DNA from: JBCDBL01 sp039183635
GTDB lineage: Bacteria; Pseudomonadota; Alphaproteobacteria; Caulobacterales; Parvularculaceae
DNA: 24,083 bases
Reading direction: 5' to 3'
Assembly: GCA_039183635.1 (NCBI GenBank)
Contig: JBCDBL010000066.1
Location: 1-24,083 of the forward strand
A program made the translations under genes and the position numbers. Each line of letters opens with the position of its first letter. Position 1 is the stretch's first letter. This document shows, piece after piece, positions 16,133 through 24,083 of this stretch. The notes under the pieces were generated by a model, which was not told the DNA's origin, ran no database searches, and worked only from the letters and a program-made list of their open reading frames with translations.

Positions 16133-17056
16133 CTATCCAAGTTTGAGGCCGAAATGCTCAGCGGCCTTGCCGACAAACTTGAAGGTTTGCAACGCGCCTT
16201 GATCGTACTCGTGTTGGCCATCTGGTTTAACAATGGCGGCGATGTGTTGCGCGACATCTTCGGCCGTTTGCCGATCGGGCGGCAGGTATATGCCTTCGGT
16301 TTCGTAGACTTTCGTCGCCGCATACCCTCCGGCGCCGGCGCACAACACCAATCTTGAAGGCGCATCTTCGCTGACGAGGTAAACAAGGGCCGCTGTGACG
16401 CTTTCCACCGTCAGCAATTTCATAGCGTCTTCGGGGATAAGCCCTTCGGTCATTCGGGTGGCGGCTGTGGGCGAGAGCGCATTAACGCGTATGCCGTATT
16501 TTTGGCCTTCAATATGAAGCGTGTTCATCAGGCCGAGCATCGCCATTTTCGCCGCGCCGTAATTGGCCTGACCGAAATTGCCGTAAATGCCGGACGAGGA
16601 GCTTGTCATGGCGATGCGTCCGTATCCTGCAGCGCGCATGTGCTCCCAAACCGCTTTGGTGCAGACGACCGAGCCCCACAGATGGACGTCCAAAACGGCG
16701 CGAAAATCTTCCAAAGTCATTTTGGCGAAGGATTTGTCCCGCAGAATACCGGCATTGTTGACCAATATGTCGATGCGTCCCCAACGGTCGAGGGCGGACG
16801 CCACCATGTCCTCCACCTCCTCCGGCGCGGTGACGTTTGCGCCGTTGGCGATCGCCTCTCCGCCGGCGGCGCGGATTTGTTCCGCCACCGCTTCGGCGGC
16901 TGTTTGCGATGATCCTGCGCCGTCCACCGATCCGCCGAGATCGTTAACGATTACGCGCGCGCCGCGCCGTGCGAGTTCCAGGGCATGGGATTTGCCAAGA
17001 CCGGATCCAGCCCCGGTGACGATGGCCACGCGGTTTTCAAAGGTTAGGGGCGTCAT
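16133..17056 (-). CDS. Short-chain dehydrogenase/reductase (3-hydroxyacyl-CoA dehydrogenase-like)
   Basis: 307 residues. The classical SDR features are present: cofactor loop TGAGSGLG (14-21), VNDLGG (37-42), NNAG (100-103), a serine cluster SSSSG (152-156) and catalytic YGAAK (166-170). Sequence such as VNDLGGSVDG and NNAGILRDKSF resembles the dehydrogenase domain of MFE-2-type multifunctional enzymes and related NAD-dependent SDRs acting on hydroxyacyl-CoA or steroid substrates. The extra C-terminal 60 residues (KVYETEGIYLPPD...) are also seen in that group. It lies 36 nt upstream of the methyltransferase-like gene on the same strand, so it may be transcribed with the glycan genes, though its family suggests lipid metabolism. 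Substrate unknown. Confidence 0.85.
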   Translation of the reverse strand: MTPLTFENRVAIVTGAGSGLGKSHALELARRGARVIVNDLGGSVDGAGSSQTAAEAVAEQIRAAGGEAIANGANVTAPEEVEDMVASALDRWGRIDILVNNAGILRDKSFAKMTLEDFRAVLDVHLWGSVVCTKAVWEHMRAAGYGRIAMTSSSSGIYGNFGQANYGAAKMAMLGLMNTLHIEGQKYGIRVNALSPTAATRMTEGLIPEDAMKLLTVESVTAALVYLVSEDAPSRLVLCAGAGGYAATKVYETEGIYLPPDRQTAEDVAQHIAAIVKPDGQHEYDQGALQTFKFVGKAAEHFGLKLG

Positions 17057-17371
17057 GCGCGTATCTTTCTTACTTTTCCGGAGCGTCCTTGGGGGAGGGC
17101 GTTGCTTGGCTCAAGCCGTCTCGGAGTGCTTATGTCGCGCCAACTTATTGTGTCGCAATCTCGCTCGCAAGCGCATGGATCAGTTTGTCGACCTTCCGGA
17201 GCACAGGATGGCGAGGCATTGCGGAACCTTATATCGCATGCCATAATGAAAATAGCATATCATTTAAGGCTCGCCGACGTCACAACAGCAAGCTGAAGGG
17301 CGCGGCAAAATGCTTCGGAGAAGGGGCGGCCGCTCGCCGGAGCCCGTTTTACATTGGGAGGACAATGGGGA
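17057..17371. promoter_or_regulatory. Divergent intergenic region between the SDR and amidohydrolase genes
   Basis: About 315 nt between two outward-facing starts. On the plus strand TTGCGG (17219-17224), a 17-nt spacer and CATAAT (17242-17247) make a fair sigma70-like promoter for the amidohydrolase gene, giving a leader of roughly 120 nt. GGGAGG (17356-17361) is its ribosome site. No comparable promoter is clear for the SDR gene on the other strand. No ORF in the gap looks real. Confidence 0.4.
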
Positions 17372-20300
17372 ATGACGCAGATGCGTTGGCTTGACTGGAA
17401 TGCGTCTCTTATAAAAGCTGCTACGACAATGGCGGCTCTGGCTATCGCAATATCGGCTTGTGCGCCGTCGCCAGATCAGGAGGCCGGCGCGGACGCGTCG
17501 GCAGGTGCTGAATCTGATGATGGCGGCCGCATCCTCAATTTCACGACAAACGAAGGCACGTGGATGTCCCTTGATGTCTCGCCCGATGGCGAGACGATCG
17601 TGTTCGACATGCTGGGTGACCTTTATCTATTGCCGGTCTCCGGCGGGATGGCGGAACCGATCCTACAGGGCGCGGCTTGGGACATCGAGCCGCGTTTTTC
17701 CCCTGACGGAGCGAAGATCGCTTTCATATCGGACCGCGTCGGCGCCAATAATGTTTGGACCTACGACGTGGCGACCGGCGTTGTAAAGCAGGTCACTTTT
17801 GAGGTGCAGGAAGGGCTTGCAAGCCCTGAATGGTCTGCGGACGGCCGGTCGATCTATGCGCGTCAAAAGCTGAATATACAATCCATTAATTACAAGGGGC
17901 CTTGGCTTCTTAGGCAATACGACGTCGAAGGCGGGGCGAGTACGCCTGTTCTTGGTGCAGATGAATTTAAACACCCCTCCGGCAAAGTTACGCAGGTCGC
18001 CGGTCTAACGCCAACGGGGCCGAGCGTTAGTCCCGACGGCGCATATCTCTATTATGCAGGCCAACTTGGCGAGTATAAGCAGCGTGGTCGTAGTTTTTTT
18101 GCGTTTCAAATCGCCCGCCTTGACCTGGAAAGCGGAGAGACGGCGACCCTGACGGAAGGGTATGACGGGGCGTTTCGCCCTGAGGTTTCGCCAAACAACG
18201 ATTATCTTGCCTTTGCGCGGCGCGATGGCGGCGACACCAATCTTTTGGTGCGCGATCTCGCTACGGGCGAGGACCGGCTGTTGCTGAAAAATATTACACG
18301 GGATGAAAGCGCCAACCGGTTTATGAATGACCTTATACCGGCCTACGCATGGACGCCGGATGGCGAAAGCATCGTGATCGCCAAAGATGGCGGTATTGTC
18401 CGGGTCAATATTTTATCCGGAGACGTTCAGAATATTCCGTTTTCGGCGGATGTGTCCCTCGATCTGGCGCCGACGATCGCCCCACAGTTTCGCATTACTG
18501 ACGCAGACGTCGAGCCTCGGGTTATTCGGTGGCTCGCCCCTCGGCCTGATGGCGCGGCTGTGGCGTTTCAAGCCGTCGGTAAAATATGGAGCTTGGATCG
18601 GACCTCCGGTGAGGTGGAAAAACTGTTGCCGGGAGATTTTTTCGCATCCGCTTACGATGAAGACGATGCTTTTGAATTTTCTCCCGCCTGGTCGCCGAGG
18701 GGCGACAAGCTCGCCTATGCGGTTTGGAACAAAAGGGACGGCGGGGCGATCAATATTTTCGACGTCGCGACACAACAAACCCGAGCTGTGACGGATGCGC
18801 CTGGGCAATACGCCAATCCCAACTGGTCTCCGGACGGTAAAACTCTGATCTACACGGCGAACCGTACGCAGTTTCCTGAAGCTGGAAAGTTAAACCCCTT
18901 ATCGGCGAGTTCGAAAGGCGCCTTTACGATCAACGCTGTCGACCTTGAAAGCGGTGAGACGTCACGGCTGTTTGTGGAGCGCAGGGCGCTGGCGTTTCCC
19001 CGCGCCCGTTTCACGCCGGATGGCGCGGCGATCGCCTTCCTGGCCGAAAGCGGCGAAGCGTTCGCCCGGTTTGTTTCGGTCGATGTCGCCTCCGGTGAAG
19101 AAACGACGTTGGCGCGAAAGAAATGGGCGATGAACGCAGACCTGTCGCCCTCAGGCGATTTTATCGCCTTTGAAGCCCACCAGTCCGTGCATATTGTGTC
19201 GAAGCTTCAAGAACAGAGCGCCGATGAGAATGCATGTGGCGCTTTAGGCGTGTTTCCCGGGGATTCCCCGGTTTGGCTTGATGACCGTACGCTCGCCTGG
19301 GTATACGATCGAACGTATACAGTTGCATCTGTCATATCTGATCTAGACACGGCGTGTCCGTCGATTGAAGTCGTGGAACGGCAACCCATGTCGTTTTCAG
19401 TGCCGCGCCGCGCGAGCCGCGGCGCTTTGTTGCTGACCAATGCGCGCCTGATCACGGTGGCTGGCGCGGCGCGGCCTGTTATTGAGAACGGCGCTGTGTT
19501 GATTGAAGACGGTCGTATTGCGGCTGTCGGGGCGGCTGAGGATATTGAAACCCCTGAAGGCGTTGATGTAATCGATCTTGAGGGCGCAACCATTATGCCC
19601 GGCATGATCGATATGCATGCGCATCCGTTTTCAAGCTATTTGTCGGAAATCAATCCGCAGCAGCACCTTCCTTTTATTGCAAGTCTCGCCTACGGCGTGA
19701 CGACCATGCGCGATCCCGCCGGCGACTCGAACGTTTCGTTCTCAACCGCCGAATTGGTGGAGACAGGGCAGATTCTAGGATCGCGTTACTTTGGGGCGGG
19801 AAATCCGATCATCGGTTTTGATAAACTAAACAGTGAACGCATAAAAACCAAAGAAGACGCCTTTACAGTCGTCGCCAAACGAAAAGCCAAGGGCGCGATC
19901 ACTTTGAAAGAGTACGGATTACCGACGCGATACCAGCGCCAGTGGCTCACAGAGGCGGCCCGGGCGGCGGATGTGGGGATCATTAACGAAAATACTGGCG
20001 ACTATCATCTCGTGATGTCCACAGCGGTTGACGGTTATTCGGGTATTGAGCATTCGCTTACCCAGGCGCCTTTGTATAAGGACGCCCTTCAACTGCTCGC
20101 CGCTACAAACATCGCCTATGATCCTGTATTGGTCTTCCCCCGGGCCGGTGCGGGCGGACGTCGTTATTTTCCAAATCAGTTGGACCTCCTTTCCGATGAA
20201 AAGTATCTTGGGTTATCAGATATAGCGGTTGTGTTTTTTATGGCGCGCCAGCTTCAATCCTTCCAAGTCCCGGCCCATGATTTTGTGTTTCTTAAACAGG

Positions 20301-20707
20301 GCGCTGCGGCGAACGACCTCAAACAGGCGGGGGGACGCGTGGTTACAGGCTCCCATGCAGACGGCATTGTTCTGCATTTTGACGTTTGGGCCTATGTGGA
20401 GTCCGGCATGACGCCCCTCGACGCCATTGAAACGGCGACGCTTAGCCCTGCGCGGGCGATCGGCGTTGATCGTGATCTGGGGTCTATTGAGGTTGGCAAG
20501 ATTGCCGATTTCATCATTATGCGTGAAAATCCTTTGGAGAACATACGCCATACGCTTTCCATTGAGAAAGTCGTGAAAGGCGGCGTCGTTTATGACGGCG
20601 ACACGCTGGACGAAGTTTGGCCAATTGCACGCACGCGGCCGCCGTTTTTCTGGTCGCGTTATATTGAGCAAAAGAAAGCCATTGCGGCGCGCTACCTCGG
20701 CAACTAG
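17372..20707 (+). CDS. Lipoprotein TolB-like beta-propeller / amidohydrolase fusion
   Basis: 1111 residues from ATG 17372, chosen for GGGAGG 10 nt upstream; a TTG at 17354 would extend it by six residues. The N-terminus is a lipoprotein signal: Arg/Lys, a hydrophobic stretch and the lipobox ISAC, so it should be exported and lipid-anchored. About residues 45-660 are PD40/WD40-like propeller blades with repeated SPDG-type turns (VSPDGETIVF, FSPDGAKIAF, WSPDGKTLIY). About 685-1105 is an imidazolonepropionase-like amidohydrolase: HAH in MIDMHAHPF near 748, LKEYG with the probable carboxylated Lys, further His in GDYH and IEHS, and the catalytic Asp in GSHADG. The metal site looks complete. Such enzymes hydrolyse amide or peptide-like bonds; the substrate is unknown. 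Confidence 0.9.
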   Translation: MTQMRWLDWNASLIKAATTMAALAIAISACAPSPDQEAGADASAGAESDDGGRILNFTTNEGTWMSLDVSPDGETIVFDMLGDLYLLPVSGGMAEPILQGAAWDIEPRFSPDGAKIAFISDRVGANNVWTYDVATGVVKQVTFEVQEGLASPEWSADGRSIYARQKLNIQSINYKGPWLLRQYDVEGGASTPVLGADEFKHPSGKVTQVAGLTPTGPSVSPDGAYLYYAGQLGEYKQRGRSFFAFQIARLDLESGETATLTEGYDGAFRPEVSPNNDYLAFARRDGGDTNLLVRDLATGEDRLLLKNITRDESANRFMNDLIPAYAWTPDGESIVIAKDGGIVRVNILSGDVQNIPFSADVSLDLAPTIAPQFRITDADVEPRVIRWLAPRPDGAAVAFQAVGKIWSLDRTSGEVEKLLPGDFFASAYDEDDAFEFSPAWSPRGDKLAYAVWNKRDGGAINIFDVATQQTRAVTDAPGQYANPNWSPDGKTLIYTANRTQFPEAGKLNPLSASSKGAFTINAVDLESGETSRLFVERRALAFPRARFTPDGAAIAFLAESGEAFARFVSVDVASGEETTLARKKWAMNADLSPSGDFIAFEAHQSVHIVSKLQEQSADENACGALGVFPGDSPVWLDDRTLAWVYDRTYTVASVISDLDTACPSIEVVERQPMSFSVPRRASRGALLLTNARLITVAGAARPVIENGAVLIEDGRIAAVGAAEDIETPEGVDVIDLEGATIMPGMIDMHAHPFSSYLSEINPQQHLPFIASLAYGVTTMRDPAGDSNVSFSTAELVETGQILGSRYFGAGNPIIGFDKLNSERIKTKEDAFTVVAKRKAKGAITLKEYGLPTRYQRQWLTEAARAADVGIINENTGDYHLVMSTAVDGYSGIEHSLTQAPLYKDALQLLAATNIAYDPVLVFPRAGAGGRRYFPNQLDLLSDEKYLGLSDIAVVFFMARQLQSFQVPAHDFVFLKQGAAANDLKQAGGRVVTGSHADGIVLHFDVWAYVESGMTPLDAIETATLSPARAIGVDRDLGSIEVGKIADFIIMRENPLENIRHTLSIEKVVKGGVVYDGDTLDEVWPIARTRPPFFWSRYIEQKKAIAARYLGN

Positions 20708-20832
20708 AGCAGCTTGCAGGCGAAACAGGGCGCCCTTTGCCGACCGTGGGGGAGGGGAGACGCTAGAACAAAGACCTAGAGGTGTTTGCGTTCGTCCGAG
20801 TTCGCTCGTATTAGTCGCAAACGACAGTAGCG

Positions 20833-21951
20833 TTGCTAAAGCGAAGCGACAGTCATCTTTTATTTAAGGTGCTTGATATCGATTATATAAAGCTTACGGA
20901 TTATTTATCCTCAAGTGGGCCGGATGATTTGTTTTTTCTGGGCGCTGCGCGGGCTTGTCGCTATGCGTGCGATGGCGCATCCACAACACTCGATTTCTCG
21001 GGGCCGAAAATCCACGGCGCTGAACGCATCGACCGTATAGACAATGGCCTCTATTTGAACGTGGCCCAGTTTTCATGTTTGACAGATGTAACGTATCCTT
21101 TCTTGTACGATGTTGAAGACATTGTCTCCGTACAGCTTCGACTTGAGGGAACTTCATACGATATGGAGGGCGACAAACGGATTCTCGCCCGTCGCCCAGG
21201 CAGCGTGCACGTTATATTGTCTGAAAAGGGCGCGCGCCGTCTCACCTATACGCAACGCAGATCGAACGTTGTCGATATATCTTTAACGATGACGGTTGAT
21301 ATGTTGCGTGGGTATACCGGCATATCTGTCGATGCTGCGGCGTTTTTCTTTAACGAGTATATCGGAGCGCGTTCGGACCGGTCGTTCTTTACAGGTTTTG
21401 CTATGACCCGTCAGATGACGGATATATGCAACGATCTACTAAAACCGCCCTATGACGGCGCTATATCGCGTCTTTATGTGCGGGCCAAAACCCTCGAACT
21501 TATCTGCGCGCTTGCCGCCTGCCTTGTCGAACTGCAGCAGAAGCCGTCCAAACGGTCCAGGGCTGCGATGCGACGGCTTGAAAAACTGCAAGAGGCCAAA
21601 GCAATCATCGCGAAGGACTTTGAAGCCTATACCGATGCAGCCGACCTGGCGCGCCGTGTGGGGATGAGCCGCACAAGTCTTGTATGCGGGTTTCGCGATG
21701 CATTTCAGGAAAGCATCGGAACCTATATGAAACGCCAACGGATGATAGCTGCGCAAGATATGTTGAGACGGGGCGGCGTTCCGGTCGCCGAGGTTGCGCG
21801 CCGCGTGGGATTCAAAACATCGAGCGGTTTTATCGCCGTTTATAAGTCTTACTTCGGCGTCACCCCCGGCGCCTGCCAGCGGGCGGCTCTTGCAGGCCAG
21901 CCGGCGGAGAGCCAAAGCGTTTCACCACGCCGCCTTCGCCACACGCATTAA
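20833..21951 (+). CDS. AraC-family transcriptional regulator
   Basis: Up to 372 residues from a TTG start; GTG 20869 (VLDIDYIKLTDYL) is an alternative, and neither has a clear ribosome site. The C-terminal about 100 residues (255-355) form the paired helix-turn-helix of the family: DAADLARRVGMSRTSLVCGF, then VAEVARRVGFKTSSGFIAVYK and YFGVTPG. The N-terminal part is an effector-binding region I cannot assign to a ligand class. The 3' end overlaps the end of the convergent dipeptidase-like gene by 30 nt. AraC regulators commonly control adjacent catabolic genes, so the minus-strand M19 / dehydrogenase / DUF3237-like operon is the obvious candidate target, by inference only. Confidence 0.87.
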   Translation: MLKRSDSHLLFKVLDIDYIKLTDYLSSSGPDDLFFLGAARACRYACDGASTTLDFSGPKIHGAERIDRIDNGLYLNVAQFSCLTDVTYPFLYDVEDIVSVQLRLEGTSYDMEGDKRILARRPGSVHVILSEKGARRLTYTQRRSNVVDISLTMTVDMLRGYTGISVDAAAFFFNEYIGARSDRSFFTGFAMTRQMTDICNDLLKPPYDGAISRLYVRAKTLELICALAACLVELQQKPSKRSRAAMRRLEKLQEAKAIIAKDFEAYTDAADLARRVGMSRTSLVCGFRDAFQESIGTYMKRQRMIAAQDMLRRGGVPVAEVARRVGFKTSSGFIAVYKSYFGVTPGACQRAALAGQPAESQSVSPRRLRHTH

Positions 21952-22911
21952 ATTGCCGCTGCAAACGCCGTCTATGGCGGCCTTGTCGTACCCGTTCGCC
22001 GCCATCAGCGCGACAAGTTCGGTGAGTTGCTTCGGCTGCGCATAATGCATGCCCGACCATTCAGGATCTCGTACGACAGGCCACTCCTCCGGCCGGGACC
22101 GCATCCATTCGTCGATGGGCGCGGTGTCGAACAGGATGTCGAGGCCCAGCGCCGCATGGGCGGGGCCGACGCGTTGGACGACATAATCGATGTGGCGGAA
22201 GATCGTTTCGGTTTTGGTATCGTCGTCGCCGAGATAGGCGGAGCAGGCCGAGGTTCCGATGACGCCGCCGGTCTTTGCGCAATGGTCGATCTGATCGTCA
22301 TTTATGTTACGGAAAGATGGATGTAGAGCGGCGATATTCGAATGGCTGAACACCATGGGACGGTCCGCAAGCTCCAGCGCCTCCATGGATGTGCGATAGC
22401 CCACATGGCTGAGGTCAACGATCATACCCACACGTTGCATTTCGCAAACAACATCTTTGCCAAAGGGCGTCAACCCTTCGTCTGTCGGGTCTGCGCAGCC
22501 GCCGCCGACATCGTTTGCGGTATTGAACGCAAGCAAGTTCTGCTTGATCCCGAGGGTCTGATAAACCCCAACCATCTCCAAACGGCCTTCCAGGCATTGC
22601 ATGCCTTCGAATTGAAGTACGATTGCGAGTTTGCCCTCGGCCTTCGCGCGAAGGATGTCATGGATGGACGATACCAGAACGAGGCTGTCCGCATGGAGGT
22701 CGATATGGCGCCGCGCATCCGTGATCAGGCCCACCGCCTCGGCGATCGAGTGATTATCCCCGGCGAGCGTGACGCCGATGGCGCCATACCCGGCCTTTTT
22801 GAACCGGTCGAGTTTGCCCCAGTCGTTTCCGAACGGGGCCTGGCCATGTAAATCCACTGGCCAAACATTGTCCCAAATGAAAGGTGCGTACTCTGTTGGA
22901 ATGGACGACAT
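21922..22911 (-). CDS. M19 (membrane dipeptidase) family hydrolase, altered metal motif
   Basis: 329 residues. The family's zinc-site segments are present: Glu102 in LQFEGMQ, His169 in VDLSHVG, His190 in VFSHSN, and LGLDILFD (256-262) in place of the usual GSDFDG region. The first motif, normally His-x-Asp, reads DLHGQ, with His22 but Gln24, so one bridging metal ligand is changed. No signal peptide is visible, so it is probably cytoplasmic. A near-perfect AAAGGAGG (22920-22927) precedes the start, overlapping the stop of the dehydrogenase gene. Classical M19 enzymes cleave dipeptides or beta-lactams; with its neighbours this one may cleave an amide in a small-molecule pathway. The family call is firm, the activity uncertain. 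Confidence 0.85.
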   Translation of the reverse strand: MSSIPTEYAPFIWDNVWPVDLHGQAPFGNDWGKLDRFKKAGYGAIGVTLAGDNHSIAEAVGLITDARRHIDLHADSLVLVSSIHDILRAKAEGKLAIVLQFEGMQCLEGRLEMVGVYQTLGIKQNLLAFNTANDVGGGCADPTDEGLTPFGKDVVCEMQRVGMIVDLSHVGYRTSMEALELADRPMVFSHSNIAALHPSFRNINDDQIDHCAKTGGVIGTSACSAYLGDDDTKTETIFRHIDYVVQRVGPAHAALGLDILFDTAPIDEWMRSRPEEWPVVRDPEWSGMHYAQPKQLTELVALMAANGYDKAAIDGVCSGNLMRVAKAAW

Positions 22912-22925
22912 GGGGATAACCTCCT

Positions 22926-23852
22926 TTATGCGAGCCGGTCGATAAGATCATCCAGTTCCGCAAGCGCTTTGTCGCGCCAACGCCGCCGCAGGGTAATCGC
23001 TTCAGCGTCGGGACGACGCCTTCGCATCTCCGTTTCAATCTTGCTAAGCGTAGCGTCCTCCCAAGGCGCTTGGGTGTCCATATCCGCCAGTGTGGTGTGA
23101 TAGTCCTCACCGAACTTGCGGACATATTCAACAAAACCGTTTGCAGAGTTTAAATCCATGGTTTCGAAAGGGCCAATAAACGCCCAACGTCGCGCAAGAC
23201 CGGAGCGCAAGCACTTATCGGCGTCATCAGGGGTCAGAACGCCATTACGCACCAATGAGATTGCTTCAGCGATGACAGCCGCTTGAATGCGGTTGATGCC
23301 GAAACCATGCACCGGCTTACGCACCAGGATTGGCTCGCGGCCAAGGCTTTCTAGAAAGTCGTACACGGTTTTAATTGTTTTTAACGCGGTGCGCGTTGAT
23401 GGGACAACCTCCACAAGCGGTATCGAATGCGGCGAACTGAAGGGATGGGCGATGATTGCGCGTTCGGGAGATGGTCCCTCAAGCATGAACAGGTCCGGAG
23501 GAATGCCTGAACAAGAGCTCGCCAATATGGTCTCCGCAGCCGCCAGCGTTTGCAGTTGCGTAAAGACAAGTCGCTTGATTTCAACGGTTTCAGGCGCGCA
23601 CTCTTGAACATAGGCGACGCCGTCTAAAGCTGCATCAAAGGATTTGGTCGCCTCTATGCGCGCCAGCACGCTTTCGCTATCGACATTCATATCTGACAGC
23701 ATGTCGCGGATGTCGAGAAGGGCGGCGTCAGCTGCGTGCGGGTTCACATCATAGAGTCGCGTATTGAACCCATTTACGGCGAACAGGACCGCCCAACTGC
23801 GGCCGACAAGGCCGGTTCCGACGATGGCGACAGATTTTACGTCTTGCGACAT
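22926..23852 (-). CDS. 3-hydroxyacyl-CoA dehydrogenase family protein (lambda-crystallin / L-gulonate dehydrogenase-like)
   Basis: 308 residues. The N-terminal Rossmann fold has GTGLVG (12-17) and an acidic residue in LYDVN (33-37) favouring NAD. Catalytic positions of the family appear as Ser113 in SSCSGI, His136 in AHPFSSP and Asn187 in GFGINRIQ. GLARRWAFIGPFETMDLN (218-235) closely resembles the lambda-crystallin (CRYL1) / L-gulonate 3-dehydrogenase branch, which also includes L-carnitine dehydrogenases, rather than fatty-acid beta-oxidation enzymes. It should oxidise a 3-hydroxy acid to a 3-keto acid in the cytoplasm. It lies 24 nt after the DUF3237-like gene and 14 nt before the M19 gene. 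The exact substrate (sugar acid, carnitine-like or other) cannot be set from sequence. Confidence 0.87.
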   Translation of the reverse strand: MSQDVKSVAIVGTGLVGRSWAVLFAVNGFNTRLYDVNPHAADAALLDIRDMLSDMNVDSESVLARIEATKSFDAALDGVAYVQECAPETVEIKRLVFTQLQTLAAAETILASSCSGIPPDLFMLEGPSPERAIIAHPFSSPHSIPLVEVVPSTRTALKTIKTVYDFLESLGREPILVRKPVHGFGINRIQAAVIAEAISLVRNGVLTPDDADKCLRSGLARRWAFIGPFETMDLNSANGFVEYVRKFGEDYHTTLADMDTQAPWEDATLSKIETEMRRRRPDAEAITLRRRWRDKALAELDDLIDRLA

Positions 23853-23876
23853 GGCGTATGCCCCCAGGCGATGGCT

Positions 23877-24083
23877 TTAATGTAGGCGGTAGAACGTGTA
23901 CAGAACGCGCGCCCCAGCTTCATCCGATTTATAGTCGCCGGCTCCGAAAAAAAGCGTCTCGTTCGCCCATTGGTAAGACGGCGCATCGGTTTCGAGTGTC
24001 GCTGTTACGCGAAAATAGTGCTCGCTTGGTTTAAAGGCGCGCGCGCCTGATAAAACGCTGGAGAGAACCCCGGGTGCGCTGCG
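23877..24083 (-). CDS. DUF3237-like protein, C-terminal part (partial)
   Basis: The minus strand is open from the window edge to a TAA at 23877-23879, giving 68 residues; the start is beyond base 24083. Segments such as HYFRVTATLETDAPSYQWAN and LFFGAG followed by a final LYTFYRLH resemble the C-terminal part of DUF3237 proteins (a small beta-barrel family of unknown function), where the pattern is YFRT-x-P-x-FETGDP...W-LN then an aromatic-rich end. It is the upstream gene of the run leading into the dehydrogenase (24-nt gap) and M19 hydrolase. The family call rests on remembered pattern, not an alignment. Confidence 0.6.
   Translation of the reverse strand, partial: RSAPGVLSSVLSGARAFKPSEHYFRVTATLETDAPSYQWANETLFFGAGDYKSDEAGARVLYTFYRLH

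Noticed and set aside
20727..20736. AGGGCGCCCT palindrome after the amidohydrolase gene as a terminator
   Set aside because: There is no loop and no following T run, so it cannot form a standard terminator hairpin.
1..24083. CRISPR arrays, tRNA or rRNA genes, transposases, phage or defence genes
   Set aside because: No regularly spaced direct repeats, cloverleaf-like segments or proteins of these types were found on reading both strands.

Overview
The window looks like a chromosomal segment from an alphaproteobacterium, probably marine or aquatic. This is an inference from the gene families, the moderately high GC, and an intergenic palindrome around GATTCCGATTGAAC of a kind I associate with that class; no rRNA or other taxonomic marker is present. 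I see no tRNA, rRNA, CRISPR array, insertion sequence, integrase or phage gene.

Region 1 (1-1290): the 3' end of a soluble multi-PAS methyl-accepting chemotaxis-type protein with an unusually short signalling domain, closed by a clear intrinsic terminator. Region 2 (1737-4809): a molybdenum-enzyme unit, mobA (Moco nucleotidyltransferase) followed closely by an FdhF/YdeP-family molybdopterin oxidoreductase, then a candidate small four-cysteine ORF. A 4810-5117 gap carries repeated CGCTTTA motifs that can pair in two mutually exclusive ways.

Region 3 (5118-16096, perhaps to 17056) is the main interest: a surface-glycan locus. It holds a stand-alone sulfotransferase; a 1149-residue sulfotransferase / coiled coil / GT2 / GT2 fusion; a GT2-sulfotransferase fusion with the opposite domain order; a coupled methyltransferase-like protein; and, converging from the other side, a second methyltransferase-like protein, a second GT2 of the same subfamily, and a two-gene polysaccharide ABC exporter (permease and ATPase). 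The two GT2 + methyltransferase pairs are clearly paralogous and face each other, with an imperfect inverted repeat in the gap where they meet. The simplest reading is assembly, sulfation, possibly methylation, and ABC export of a glycan. An SDR oxidoreductase (16133-17056) lies just upstream in the same orientation.

Region 4 (17057-20707): a divergent intergenic region and a large exported lipoprotein fusing a TolB/PD40 beta-propeller to a metal-dependent amidohydrolase. Region 5 (20833-24083): an AraC-type regulator converging, with a 30-nt 3' overlap, on a minus-strand operon of a DUF3237-like protein (partial), a lambda-crystallin/L-gulonate dehydrogenase-like enzyme and an M19 dipeptidase-like hydrolase with an altered metal motif. 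This resembles a small catabolic unit whose substrate cannot be named from the sequence.
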